A stretch of 64,000 nucleotides of DNA from Onthophagus taurus (Eukaryota > Arthropoda > Insecta > Coleoptera > Scarabaeidae), in assembly GCF_036711975.1 (NCBI RefSeq), contig NC_091967.1, positions 30,667,501 to 30,731,500 of the forward strand, in the 5' to 3' direction. A program made the position numbers and the translations under genes. Positions within the stretch are counted from its first letter, which is position 1. Each line of letters starts with the position of its first letter. The notes under the pieces are model-generated. The model had not been told where the DNA came from and searched no databases. It worked only from the letters and a program-made list of their open reading frames with translations. Positions 16,750-27,870 of this stretch are shown here, piece after piece.

Positions 16750-16802
16750 ATGACGTCATACATTACGTCACACACTTATCTCTGTCGTCACACGTGACGT
16801 GG
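16750..16802 (+). promoter_or_regulatory. Cluster of CRE/ATF-like sites near the Polinton right end
   Basis: A full TGACGTCA lies at 16751-16758, TTACGTCA at 16763-16770, a CGTCA at about 16786-16790, and CACGTGACGT (E-box plus TGACGT half-site) at 16791-16800. Five ACGT-core sites fall in about 50 bp. Their position suits an end-located promoter or enhancer; function is inference. Confidence 0.4.
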
Positions 16803-17060
16803 GAGCCATTTCCGCTCCAGAACCGGCATTACTATACTACTTACAATAGTTCTATTTACATTATAATCTTCTGAAACATTAGTTGCTATAAAATTTTAAT
16901 TAGGACTCAAAGGTGTTTGACAGACAGCACGTTTGTTATTGTCATATCTAGTTTTTAAATATAAGTGATTTCTAATCAAACTACCTCAATCCTCTTTTTC
17001 AATAAGAAAGGTTCTGCCTCTAATTCTCCTAAGTCTCTTCCTCTTCTGTCCTCAAAATCA

Positions 17061-17543
17061 CTACCCCACACTGCTAGCACTTTTACTATTACTATCTACA
17101 CAAAAAATTATTTTTGGTTTATTATATTTTAAATTTAAATCAACAATTATTTTTTCAAATTCACTTAATATAGATTTAAATTCACTTAAATGTCTTTCTT
17201 CCGGTGGAACATAAACCGATACTGCTAAAAAACATAAATTATTTGTTTTAATTTCTAAAACTGTAAAATAAACGTCGGTTAAATCTGAATGAACAATTGC
17301 CATTAATCTATTATCTGTGATTAAAATAGCACTACGTATTGGTTTATTATCCACCGGAAAACCATTAAAAATTTTATATTTCCTACTAATACCATATAGT
17401 TCCTCCTTAACGACCCAAGGTTTTTGTAGAAAAACTATATGAATATTATTCCTAGAAATATAATCCATTAAATTAAATGTAGAATGTTTGCCTCTTCCTA
17501 AATTAATCTGAACACAATTTATATTAATTATTTCATTATTCAT
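17061..17543 (-). pseudogene. Non-LTR retrotransposon ORF2, endonuclease N-terminus only
   Basis: The APE-type endonuclease start is recognised by INCVQINLGRGKHSTFNLM, then IVFLQKPWV and a late IIFCVDSNSKS (the D-x-N motif). The frame ends at 17061, and no reverse transcriptase follows, so the 3' part is absent. That is unusual for non-LTR copies, which are normally 5'-truncated. It overlaps the ORF1 stop by 8 nt. The most likely cause is disruption by the adjacent Polinton or a deletion. Clade is not assigned (R1/Jockey-like layout). Confidence 0.75.
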
Positions 17544-18650
17544 AATCTATCTTCTTATTAAATTCTATAAAAAATTTCTTTAACGACAAACATTCCTTAG
17601 AAAAACAACTATGTTTTATATCTCTTGAAATCCTATTTCTAATACATGCAATACATTTTTTCTCTTTTGAAATACATTTCCTAACATCGTGTTGCCCTCC
17701 ACAATTTTTGCATAATTGAACATCTTTGCAATTATCTGATTTATGGCCAATTCGAAGACATTTAAAACAATGTAAAATTGATCTATCATCTACTTTGCAT
17801 CTATTCCAACCAATATTTAAACCATCTTTAATAATAATCCTCAATTTACCTGTAACTTCTACTACTACATGTTTACTAAATTTATTTTCTTTACCTTTAA
17901 AAACTCTTTTAATTTTAATTTCCTTTTCTAAATCTTTTATATCCTTATAATTTTCTCTAATGATTTCATTCTGTTTAAATAAACAATCTAAAATATCATC
18001 CTCCTTCATATCATTACTTATTCCAAAAATTACCATACGTGGTTTAAATTTTCTAATCTCTTTAATTTCTGCTTTTCCAACTTTTTTTGTCACTGCTAAT
18101 TTTAATTTATCTACATCAGTTTTGTTTTTACATTCGATAAAAACAGTTCCATTTTTATTAGAAGTGACTCTTTTAACATTGATTCCTTTTTCAACAATAT
18201 TCACATTTTTAATTATTTTATTTTTTAAATTTTCACCCTTATTTATAGAGGTTGATTTAATACAAACAATTGGTCCGCTTTTATTAATATCACAGCTTTT
18301 AATATTTTTGATACTTTTCTTAGTAACGGAAGCAAAACTACGACTAAAAGAATTTGTCCACACAAATGATGGCCTTACCTGATTTTAATTCCTCAATTTC
18401 TTTTCTTAATACTACAATTTCCATTTTAAATTCCTCAGATTATTTTCTCACCTCTTTTAATTCTTCAACTTGTTTCCTCATATTTTCAATCTCCATTTTA
18501 TGTTCATCAGATTGCTTCCTTACTTCTCTCACAACACCATTCTGCTCTGCTACCAAGTCTCCTAACGAGTTAATTAAAAACCTCGCCCTTTTCCTATTCT
18601 CCACCGTTAATGTTTCGGATTTAACAGGAATAAGTTCGAATAAATGAGTA
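17536..18650 (-). pseudogene. Non-LTR retrotransposon ORF1 (gag-like, CCHC zinc knuckles), broken
   Basis: The frame 18363-17536 encodes an RRM-like region and then CCHC knuckles (CFKCLRIGHKSDNC, CKNCGGQHDVRKC, CIACIRNR), as in R1/Jockey-type gag proteins that bind element RNA. There is no ATG at its head. An upstream coiled-coil stretch (about 18380-18650, EVRKQSDEHKMEIENMRKQ-type heptads) is in another frame and has an internal TAA, so a frameshift near 18380 and a nonsense codon break the gene. The two-ORF order with 8-nt overlap supports the assignment. Confidence 0.75.
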
Positions 18651-18924
18651 GTTCTTCCTTAATCCGTAACTACCGTGCCGCAATATTGTTACGTACTCAC
18701 CGTCGGGCGGTCTGGGAGACCGCCAATTTGAAAAAGCGATTAGAATGAAACCACAACAATATAAACGATACTTTTGTGGTTTTAATTTATTGATTATGTT
18801 TTAATTTATGTATGACTTGAAAAATTAGACAAAATCTTCATAAAGTTTATTGATATGATAATAGCCAAAAACAAATATAAAATATCAAATAAAATGAAAT
18901 AATATTCTCAAAATCAAAGACAGG
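18651..18924. other. Gap between non-LTR fragment and piggyBac C-terminus
   Basis: AT-rich. The only structure seen is a GC-rich hairpin GGCGGTCT-GGG-AGACCGCC at about 18705-18723, perhaps part of a piggyBac subterminal region. No gene. Confidence 0.4.
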
Positions 18925-19563
18925 TTAAACAAATCTGCCTTGAATACAGGATGACATACAGGATGTTGGCATTTTGTACATGCGTATGCAGTCTTCCTTT
19001 TCTTTACACGTTTTTCGCTTAGTTAGCTTTCTTTCTGGTAACGTCTGTTCTACGTTTGGTTGTGGAGCCGGTGGAGTCTTTTTATTCAGAATTCTACCTA
19101 TTATATATTTGACGTAAGGATTATTCAGGCGCCTTTCGAGTTGAGGTTTGATAAGTTTTCTGGCAAGATTTTTCAAGAAGTTTATTCTAGGCATAGTTTG
19201 AGCATTGACGTTGCTTATGTCCAGAATTCTGAAGAAAATTGCCATAGGCCATCTTCTGGTTCTACGACCGGTACAATAGTTAGCACATTTCTCATGGAGA
19301 GCATCTACACCAGCCTTAGTGCTGTTGTAGAAAGCAATAATTTCTGGCTTGTTGACATCTGGATCGGTACATTTTATATTATGCATTGAACTTACTAATA
19401 TCTCTGCTTTAGATTATTTTGGGACGACCATGGTAACTTCCGGTGTGAATCCAGACAATGCTGATCCGGGTGTCCTAGTTTTGATAGGCAGAAATTGACT
19501 CGGAATTTCTCTTTTATTTTTTTTCACAGTTTCAACGTAAGTCAAATCGTTTTCTTTCAATAG
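18925..19563 (-). pseudogene. piggyBac transposase, C-terminal part (split gene)
   Basis: The frame reads LLKENDLTYVETVKKNKREIP, then KPEIIAFYNSTKAGVDALHEKC and RRTRRWPMAIFFRILDI, and a Cys-containing tail (CKEKEDCIRMYKMPTSC). These are the typical last third of piggyBac transposases with the third catalytic Asp in the KAGVDALHE block. An in-frame TAA at about 19414-19416 interrupts it. The gene is cut at 19563 by the hAT insertion; its N-terminal part lies at 31342-32491 on the same strand. The two pieces abut exactly across the 8-bp target duplication. Confidence 0.85.
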
Positions 19564-19571
19564 ATGTAGAG
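19564..19571. repeat. hAT target-site duplication, left copy (ATGTAGAG)
   Basis: It pairs with GTGTAGAG at 31334-31341; 7 of 8 bases match. Eight-bp duplications are standard for hAT insertion. Confidence 0.8.
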
Positions 19572-19704
19572 CAGCGATGCACAGACTTATTAAGACTAGG
19601 GGCCACTCGGGCAAATCATGAACTGATGGCGGGCTGCCAGAAGTATAGGTAATTAAAGACAATAAAGAATTGATAATAATGTATTAAAATTGAAAAAGAA
19701 TTTA

Positions 19705-20616
19705 TTAATTTGAAGCGTGGCACTGCATAGTGCTTACAATCTTTTTTATATTTGGCTCAAATTTACTTGTAGCAACACGTAAAACTGCTTCCAAACTATT
19801 ATTTGCAAGGCGGTTTCGATTTTTTGTTTTATTATTATTTAGTATTGAAAAAGTTTGTCCACATATATAGGTAGAACCAAATAAGCTGGCACATTTCAGA
19901 GCGTTTATGCGCAACTCTTTGTACATATTTTTATCAATGCAACGGTAAAAGTTCTGCAAGTCTCCTTCGTTGAATTTGTTGCGTAAATCTTGGTCGTTTT
20001 GAATGTCGATAATTTCTAACTGCATTGACTCTGGCGCATTTTCAACTGAAATCGTGAAAGGATTGCTGAATATGTCCAACAGAGGTTTCACTTTTTTAAA
20101 CTCCGAAAATCTGTCTTGAAAAGATTGAATCAAAATATCTAGCTTTTCTACATAACTGAAATTAATCGCAGTTTTGTTGAATTTTTTAGCCATTTTCTTA
20201 TAATTCGGAAAATGATTGTAATTTCCAGAATTCAATTGCGATCTGAAAAGTTTCAGCTTGCTTTGAAAGGATGATACATGAGCGTAGAGCTGGGATATCA
20301 GTTGATTTTTGCCTTGAAGCCGTGTGTTCAAGACATTCAAATGATTTGTAATGTCAACTAAAAAAGCCAAATCACACAACCAATCAGGATTGTTAAGTTC
20401 CGGGACATCCTTTTGCTTTTCCGCCAGAAATATTCCAATTTCTTCTATTAAATTTAGAAATCGTTCCAGTGTTAATCCACGACTTAGCCACCTTACTTCT
20501 GTATAATACAGTAAATCTCCATATTCGCTTTCGATGTCATCAAGGAATTGTTTGAATTGCCTGTGATTGAGTCCTCGTGATTTTATGAAATTTACAGTCG
20601 AAACTACCACTTTCAT
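19705..20616 (-). pseudogene. hAT transposase, C-terminal catalytic part
   Basis: It reads SRGLNHRQFKQFLDDI, then YYTEVRWLSRGLTLERFL (the RW motif conserved in hAT transposases), PDWLCDLAFLVDITNHLN, and a tail ending near ATSKFEPNIKKIV. This matches the GTF2IRD2/ZBED-like hAT group. It is separated from the preceding piece by a frameshift (small deletion) at about 20617-20640. The frame ends at 19705, about 130 bp from the element terminus. Confidence 0.85.
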
Positions 20617-20638
20617 GACATTTTGAAATTCAATTTTT

Positions 20639-21066
20639 TTAGAACAGGGCTTCTTGGTGTATAATGCAGTGAAACTGCATGAGATCTTCAGCGTTTATGT
20701 TTTTTTCTTGCAGATGCTTTTTCAGCAAAGTAACTAGCCCGGAATTGACACCAATCATCGAAGGAGCACCGTCAGTCGCAACTCCCGATAATTTTGATAA
20801 GTCCAAATCAGTTTTTGAACACTCATCCAAAAGTACATTCAGTATATCAACTCCTTTGGTTTGACCTTTCAATGAACACATTCCTAATAACTCTTCTAAG
20901 ACTTCAAAATCTTGAGTAACACCTCGTATGAATATGAGAAGTTGAGCTGTGGAACTAATATCAGTGGATTCGTCGAGTGCTAATGAAAAAAATTCAATGA
21001 TCTTAGTTTTTTCAGTTAATTGTTCCGCAATATTACCTGATAAAGACATAATTCGTCTTTGGATAG
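20639..21066 (-). pseudogene. hAT transposase, DDE N-terminal catalytic part
   Basis: It reads RRIMSLSGNIAEQL, FFSLALDESTDISSTAQLLIF (first catalytic Asp), then LSGVATDGAPSMIGVNSGLV (second Asp) and MQFHCIIHQEAL (CxxH-like block). The frame is open beyond 21066, but those codons are BEL LTR sequence. The gene resumes at 27871-28119 across the BEL element. The 3' side ends in a frameshift near 20640. Confidence 0.85.
21062..21066. repeat. BEL/Pao target-site duplication, left copy (GATAG)
   Basis: The same pentamer follows the 3' LTR at 27871-27875. Five-bp duplications are usual for BEL/Pao elements. Confidence 0.85.
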
Positions 21067-21429
21067 TGTTCAGAACTTTACGTTTATTTTTTTTATACAT
21101 ATTATTAATTATTATTTTAATTACATTTCAACCTTTTTTTTTAATTTCTTTATTTCGTTGCCTTAACTCGCAACCCGCGTTGTACATAAATTAATTATAA
21201 AACCTTATTTGTTGTATATATTTCATGTTATTTGTTGTAAATATTCGACATTCGACCACTTGTAAACCTGTTTGTACGGTATATATTCGATGTCCTGTTC
21301 TTAATAAATCCTCTTGTTGTGCAGTCTTCAAGCGTTTTGGAAGTTAAAAACCCGTCCCGAATTTAAAGGTCAGTGAGATATAAAATTAATAAGAGAACAA
21401 TAACGAATAATTCGCAAAATTAATAAACA
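21067..21429 (+). repeat. BEL/Pao 5' LTR
   Basis: TG...CA boundaries (TGTTCAGAACTTTACG to GCAAAATTAATAAACA). It is directly followed by the putative primer-binding region TTTTGGTCCTTCGAGCCGGA (21430-21449), often seen in insect BEL elements. It matches 27507-27870 nearly throughout. Confidence 0.95.
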
Positions 21430-21835
21430 TTTTGGTCCTTCGAGCCGGATTCATCTCGCTATCGAATCGAAAATCGAATTTTGTCAATTTTACACAATAA
21501 AAATTAAAAGACGGCGTGATCTTCGACGGCCATATTAAAGGTCTCGCTCGGTCGGGTTTTTCCATTTAAAACGCTAACTTCCCCCTTCTAAAAAGGGAAC
21601 TTATAGTGATATTAATAATTAAACAATTCACAAGACAGTTCAGTTGTTCGGACCGCGAATTTTAATCGTTCGTGTCGTGCTTAACGTTTCTCGGATTTAT
21701 TATCTCCTTCATTATTTCTTTGAAAACGTTGCAACTGCTCTCGAACAACAATCCGCGCGCGTCTTGTGTCTTATTGATTCACATTCTAATAATAAAGACT
21801 ATATTACCGTGTTTTTCCATTTATTCTGATTTGCG

Positions 21836-22772
21836 ATGTCAAAGTCCGGTGATAGAGAAAAGGACTCAGAATCTGTATTCGAACGTCAAAACGACTTATT
21901 CGGTTCGATTTCGCGTACTATTACGAATATTAAAAAATTGGCATTGCCAAAAAGAACTGTCGGTATCGTTCAAGCGCGATTAGAGGGGTTAGCTGAGTGT
22001 TGGGAAGAATTCAAAACAAATCATTTATTCCTGCTCCAATATCGCACTACTCTTTCCGAAACGGTTTATTTCAAAGAGGATGTTTTCACTTCATGTGAAG
22101 AAGCTTATATCGAAGCTAAAGGAGCTATCTTCGAGTTCCTCCGAGAGCTAGAAACCCCTGCATCTCCATCTCCTCCACCGGCCAACGTCTCGACTGACAC
22201 CAGTACAACGTTGCAACCTCGTCAATTGCCTCGTATTAGCTTGCCTGTTTTTAACGGAGCTTACGCGGAATGGGCTCAGTTTCGCGATTTATTTGTTACA
22301 ATGGTCTCCAAGAATCCAAATCTTTCCGGGGTAGAACAGTTCCAGTATCTAAAAATTAGTTTAGTGGATGAACCAGCTCAATTAGTTAAAAATCTTTCAA
22401 TTACAAATGATAATTTTGATAGAGCCTGGAAGTTGCTTGTCCATTGCTATGAAAATCTTCGAATTTTAGTCGATACTCAGGTGGCACGTTTATTTAACAC
22501 AAAAAGTATCAAAAACGAATCCGCATCAGAACTAAGTCGCCTCATCGCTGAAATCGAAGAAGCTTTAGCAGCTCTAGAGTCCTTGGGTTGCGATATCAAG
22601 CACTGGGACGGACCCCCTACTGGTTTATTTGGCTGTCAAGAAACTCGACCAAGATTCCATGAAGGATTGAGAAAAGTCCGTTGGCGATCATCGAAATCCC
22701 TCTAAGTACGAATCTCTAAGTAGCGAATTACTTGAGTTCCTTTCGTCGCGTGTATTAACTCTCGAGGCTATC
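21836..22772 (+). pseudogene. gag: BEL/Pao gag
   Basis: From ATG 21836 it reads a DUF1759-type gag: ITNIKKLALPKRTVGIVQARL, PRISLPVFNGAYAEWAQFRDLF, then EPAQLVKNL and ESLGCDIKHWD. At about 22611 the frame shifts. Another frame continues the protein with one TGA (in the KD-stop-EK position) until about 22770, where the next open stretch begins. Gag would form the particle core. It is broken here. Confidence 0.85.
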
Positions 22773-23483
22773 GTGAAAAATTCTAGCAAAAAACCTATTA
22801 TTAATATTGGACTAAAAAATTCGAAAAATTTTCATGTCAAATCGCATAATGCCTCACCTTACACTCCTCGTTGTGCGTTGTGTAACAATCCACATTATTT
22901 GTCCCGATGCCAAAATTTTCTATCAAAAAATCCAAAACAAAGATCCGAATTCGTCATGGGGAAGAAACTTTGTTATAATTGTCTTGGCTTTCATTCCATT
23001 ACAACTTGTAAAAGCGAAAAAAGGTGCAGAATCTGCCAAGATCAACATCATACAGTTTTACACGAACTTCCTCCAGAAAAATTAAACAAACCTTCAACAG
23101 TTATATCGAAACCTCTTGCTACTAACACATCAAATTTGCCTTCAACAAGTCATACAGTACATTCGCTTCACATAAACACTCCGGTTTTACTAGCTACTGC
23201 TTTAATACAAGTTTTGTCTCTCCATGATGAATCCTTTACAGTCCGCGCATTGATTGACCAAGGGTCGGAAGTGTCATTTATCAGTGAATCACTGGCTCAA
23301 CAGTTACACCTTCCTAAACGTGCAGCTTGTGTTCCTATTAATGGAGTTGGCTCAAAACGCACATGTACTTCAAACGGGCTTGTTTCCATTAAATTGGTGT
23401 CTCGATTGAATCCTTCAATTTCATTTCTTGAAGAAACATTGGTGTTACCAAAACTAACAACTTATCTTCCAAAGCGATTGTAA
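22773..23483 (+). pseudogene. BEL/Pao gag zinc knuckles and aspartic protease
   Basis: Two Cys/His knuckles (CALCNNPHYLSRC, then CYNCLGFHSITTCKSEKRCRIC) are followed by the protease active-site block VRALIDQGSEVSFISESLAQQL, where the usual D-S/T-G is D-Q-G, a probable inactivating change. The frame ends at TAA 23481-23483. The same frame resumes at once (LPVEVKNLLLADP from about 23505), so a single nonsense codon divides the polyprotein. Confidence 0.8.
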
Positions 23484-25500
23484 AATAAAAAAATAAAAAA
23501 TAAATTACCAGTTGAGGTGAAGAATCTTCTTTTAGCCGATCCAGATTTTGAGTCCGATAAACGAATCGACTTAATCCTTGGGGTACGGTTTTATTCCAAG
23601 ATTCTTTTAAATCAAATTAAAAAATTCAATAACAATCTCATGGTTGCACAAGAAACTTCTATTGGCTGGATTCTTTTTGGAGCGATCGATTGTCCGGCTG
23701 CAACTAACAACACTGTTTACGGGTTTCAATGTTCAGTTGACCGAGCTCTGATTGAGACTATTCAAAGATTCTGGAAACAAGAAGACGATTCCCTTCCTGA
23801 ACACCGATTATCATCAGATGAACGTGATTACGAAAATCACTTCCTTCAGACATATTCTCGCGAAGTTAATGGTTGTTTCATGGTGCGGTTACCTTTCAAA
23901 AAATCCCCATCAACACTCGGAAGTTCTTATGATCTCGCAGTGAGCTCCTTTTATCGTTTGGAACACCGATTTCTGAAAAATGAAAACCTTTCAGCTTCGT
24001 ATCACGAATTTATGAATGAGTATGTTTCGCTTGGACACATGATCCCCATATCAACGAATGCAAATATTCCGAATTATTACTTACCTCACCACGGTGTTAT
24101 TCGCGAGTCAAGTACAACCACGAAATTACGAGTAGTTTTTAATGGATCAGCTCAAACTTCTAACGGTGTTACACTGAATGATTGTTTGCACATTGGACCC
24201 AAGTTGCAGACTGAATTGGTCGATGTTCTTCTTCGTTGGCGAAGACATAGAATCGTATTTGCTTGTGATCTGGAAAAGATGTATCGCCAAATTAAGATCC
24301 ATTCCGATGATTTACATTACCAACGAATAGTTTGGCGAGATAGCCCTTCGGAAGAAATAAAAACTTATGAATTAACCACAGTCACTTACGGTTTAAATTG
24401 CGCTCCGTTTTTGGATATTCGTTGTCTTCGTCTATTAGCAGAGCAACATTCTAGTGATCAACCAAATGGTGCAGCGATTCTTCTGAAGGATACCTACGTC
24501 GACGATATTTTGTCAGGTGCTGATAGTGTTTCTGAAGCCCAGAAAGTCATATCTCAATTACAAACGATTCTTATGGCGGGCTGCTTTCATGCTCGGAAAT
24601 GGATGTCGAACCATCCAGACGTTCTCGTACAGCTTTCCCCAAGCGATGTTTCTCATACCCTAACAGTAGATTTAAGAGAGGATGATGCCCCAAGGGCTTT
24701 GGGATTGATCTGGAACAATGAAACTGATGAATTTTTGTTCGTGTTGAGTCAAGCGAGTGAAACTTTGAATAGACTTACCAAACGGTCGGTCCTTTCCTTC
24801 ATCGCGCGTTTGTATGATCCCCTCGGTTCATTATCACTATTTATAATCACCGCGAAGATCTTCATGCAAGAACTCTGGATCCTTGGTCTCGATTGGGACG
24901 AGGAGTTCCCTTCTGATGTTACTAAAAATTGGATCTCCTTTTTAAAAGACTTTCACAATGTCCCTGCTATTCGCGTTCCGCGTTGGATTGGTACTCATAA
25001 TAATACCAATTTCGTAGAGATCCACGGATTCGCTGATGCTTCAGTTCGTGCGTTCGGTGCGGTCGTTTACTTGGGTGTGGTTGATGATTCGGATGTACGC
25101 GTTTCTCTGATTACTTCTAAATCAAAAGTGGCCCCATTAAAAAATGTGTCAATACCGCGGCTTGAGTTGTGCGCGGCGGTTGTTCTAGTGCGTTTGGTTA
25201 AGCGCGTTTCGATCGCTCTCGAGCTCCACAGTCGCGCTCTCATGGATTTGCAGCCATCCGAGCAAATGGAAGGATTTCGTCCGAAATCGAGTCGTCGAGA
25301 TCCAGGACTTACCCGAGGCCCGCTGGTCTCACGTTTCATCCAAAGACAACCCCGCCGACTTGGTTTCCCGTGGAGTTCCTTATTTACAACTTCAGGACAA
25401 CTCCCTCTGGTGGCGCGGACCTTCTTGGCTCTCCTAATCGTCCACCTGCTGGCCTTCTCTACGACCTTCTTCTTCACCAGACGCTGATAATGAAAGACGT
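23484..25500 (+). pseudogene. pol: BEL/Pao reverse transcriptase and RNase H
   Basis: In order: IDLILGVRFYSKILL (start of the A17/DUF1758-linked region), RT fingers and palm LRVVFNGSAQTSNGVTLNDCL, VFACDLEKMYRQIKI, and the active site TYVDDILSGADS. Then SVLSFIARLYDPLGSLSL and RNase H start IHGFADASVRAFGAVVYL with the LELCAAVVLVRLV block. From about 25215 a frameshift moves the rest of RNase H (SKWKDFV, DNPADLVSRG in another frame) out of register. It would copy element RNA to DNA but is broken here. Confidence 0.9.
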
Positions 25501-25506
25501 TCCAGA

Positions 25507-26999
25507 GTGACTGCTCATGTTGGTGCCGTTTCGAACTGGGGTTTGAAAACCAAATACTCATCTTTAATCAAATTATTACGAATAACTGCTTGGTGTTTTC
25601 GATTTGTTAATAAACTTAAAAGAGACTCTGTTTCAGGCTCGCTTTCTCCTGCTGAGATTGATTTTGCTCTTTTGTTTTGGGTTCGCGAGGAACAGCGAAT
25701 TCAATTTCAACAGGAAATTCATGATCTTAAGGCCGGAAAACCGATATCCAAATCAAGCCCTTTATTTCGACTCACCCCGTTTATTGATGGTAATGACATC
25801 CTGAGAGTTACTGGACGCCTCCGATTCGCTTCTCTTGATTGGGACGAGAAGCATCCGATGATAATTCCAAAGACTTCTCATCTGACAACATTAATCATCG
25901 ATTCACATCATCGGAGGACTTTTCATGGTGGTACTCAGCTCACTTTGTCATACATAAGGCGACGGTTTTGGATAGTTGGAGGACGGATTCCGGTACGATC
26001 ATTCATCCAACGATGTATCGTTTGCGTGAGACTCCGAGCCGAGACCAGCCAACAATTGATGGGACAGCTACCGCCCGCACGCGTAATTCCATCGAGGCCG
26101 TTTTTGCATACAGGAGTCGACTATGCTGGTCCCTTTTTATTGACAACATTTCGCGGACGAGGTTGTAAATGTTATAAGAGCTATTTAATACTGTTTGTTT
26201 GTTTAGCCACCTCGGCAATCCACTTGGAGGTGGCTACTGACTATTCGACCGCTGGATTCATGGCAGCCTATAAACGTTTTACTGGACGCCGTGGATTGTG
26301 CCAGTGTTTATACAGCGATTGCGGAACCAACCTCGTCGGCGCGGATCGAGAATTGAGATCGTTGTTCTCCGCGGCTTCCAAGGACTGGAAAGGGGTTGTC
26401 GACTTATTAAGCAATGATGGAACTGGGTGGAAATTCAACCCACCTGCAGCACCTCATTTTGGTGGAAAGTGGGAGGCTGGGGTCCGATCCGTGAAAAACC
26501 ATCTTAGAAAAGTTGTCGGCTCCACTCTACTAACCTACGAAGAATTTACAACTGTTCTAATTGAGATTGAGGCTATTTTAAATTCGAGACCACTTTGTGC
26601 TGTTTCAGATGATCCGAGTAACTACGATGTAATAACACCATCCCATTTCTTAATCGGATCATCTGGTTCCGTAGTGCCTGAGCCGTCTCTTCTGGATGAA
26701 AAGGTATCCCGCCTCACTCGATACCAACATCTCCGACGTTTGGTTGAGGAATTCTGGAAGAGGTGGAAAGATTTCTATCTTCTATCTGTACAAAACTCAA
26801 CTAAATGGTTCAAGGGGAAAAACTTACCGGCTATTGGAGATTTGGTACTAGTTAAGGATGAACGATTGCCCCCTTCGAAATGGCTTCTAGCAAGAATTAC
26901 TGAGCTTCATCCTGGAAAGGATGGTTTGGTTCGCGTAGCTACCATAAAGACTTCAACTACCACTTTAGTTCGACCATTGGTGAAATTATGTTTACTTCC

Positions 27000-27006
<7 letters not shown>
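25507..27006 (+). pseudogene. BEL/Pao integrase with C-terminal DUF5641-like domain
   Basis: An open run of 499 codons. Zinc-binding HHCC region (SHHRRTFHGGTQ...CIVCVRLR). DDE core: VDYAGPF, YSDCGTNLVGADREL, HFGGKWEAGVRSVKNHLRK. C-terminal part: HLRRLVEEFWKRWKDFYL and LPAIGDLVLVKDERLPPSKW, as in BEL integrases. It is one frame but out of register with the preceding RNase H. The stop is followed by an A-rich run and a 500-bp untranslated region. Confidence 0.9.
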
Positions 27007-27032
<26 letters not shown>

Positions 27033-27506
27033 TAAAAAAAATTAACAATTTCCTTGCATATTGTTAACGTAAAATTTTCTATTTTTAATGTGAATTATAT
27101 GAGTACTTACGTTCAAACTTTAATTTTCGTTCAACACATATTAATAACCGATTCATTTCACTATGTACATTGTATTTGTTCCTTTTACTGGCAACTTTAG
27201 CATTCAAATACTTTGCAATACAGTCACTTAATTTCATTGCGCATATTTTCATTTCGCTGAATCATTCAGCTGATTTTCATTTAGGAGAATTCTGATCTAC
27301 TACTCTGTATTCAACCCACGTTTGGTACCCCTTCTAGATTGAAGGTCGCGGCGCCGCGGTACAATAATGAAGCACTATGCCTTCTTCCGTTTTCCGTTGG
27401 TTACAGAGTCCTGTTTCTAATGTGTAGTTACCTGTCAGTCCGCCCCGCGAACATTTTCTTTTGTTATTTTGCTGACTAGCTCGCTAGTCCAGCAAGGCGG
27501 GCTGTA
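27007..27506 (+). other. BEL/Pao 3' untranslated region
   Basis: Non-coding. It starts with an A-rich run (27005-27030) and ends GCAAGGCGGGCTGTA just before the 3' LTR, a purine-rich tract suitable as polypurine primer. No gene is seen. Confidence 0.6.
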
Positions 27507-27870
27507 TGTTCAGAACTTTACGTTTATTTTTTTTATATATATTATTAATTATTATTTTAATTACATTTCAACCTTTTTTTGTTAATTTCTTTATTTCGTT
27601 GCCTTAACTCGCAACCCGCGTTGTACATAAATCTATTATAATACCTTATTTGTTGTATATATTTCATGTTATTTGTTGTAAATATTCGAAATTCGACCAT
27701 TTGTAAACCTGTTGGTACGGTATATATTCGATGTCCTGTTCTTAATAAATCCTCTTGTTGTCTAGTCTTCAAGCGTTTTGGAAGTTAAAAACCCGTCCCG
27801 AATTTAAAGGTCAGTGAGATATAAAATTAATAAGAGAACAATAACGAATAATTCGCAAAATTAATAAACA
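27507..27870 (+). repeat. BEL/Pao 3' LTR
   Basis: It matches the 5' LTR (21067-21429) across its length with about ten scattered substitutions and indels that I can see, begins TGTTCAG and ends AATAAACA. GATAG (27871-27875) follows. Confidence 0.95.

Larger units (their letters stand above)
908..16802. mobile_element. Polinton / Maverick (adintovirus-like) element
   Basis: The element is recognised from its gene set: retrovirus-type integrase with chromodomain, packaging ATPase, adenovirus-type cysteine protease, penton-like and double-jelly-roll capsid proteins, PLA2-domain protein and protein-primed family B DNA polymerase. A minus-strand cluster (1494-5062) diverges from a plus-strand cluster (5141-16457). 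Long terminal inverted repeats and a 6-bp target duplication, expected for the family, could not be found, so the outer borders given are only approximate. Integrase and the fibre-like gene carry frameshifts; most plus-strand genes are open. The right flank is a broken non-LTR retrotransposon (from 17061), suggesting insertion into or rearrangement with it. The old copy is probably non-mobile but once virion-forming. Confidence 0.85.
21067..27870 (+). mobile_element. BEL/Pao LTR retrotransposon, full length, decayed
   Basis: The 363/364-bp LTRs begin TGTTCAG and end TAATAAACA. A 5-bp GATAG duplication flanks the element. The internal order is gag, protease, reverse transcriptase, RNase H, integrase on the plus strand, the BEL order. 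Several frameshifts and stops break the pol frame. I noticed roughly ten differences between the LTRs. It sits inside the hAT transposase gene. Confidence 0.95.

Noticed and set aside
16519-16874. Several overlapping open frames on both strands across the minisatellite
   Set aside because: A 63-bp unit keeps any stop-free frame open. Openness alone is not evidence of a gene.
1-17060. Polinton long terminal inverted repeats
   Set aside because: I compared the left about 1.3 kb with the right about 0.6 kb on the opposite strand and found no convincing match, so none is annotated; an alignment program could still find one.
27005-27035. A-run after the BEL integrase as a retroposon poly(A) tail
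   Set aside because: No non-LTR 3' end precedes it; it lies inside the BEL element between integrase and the 3' LTR.
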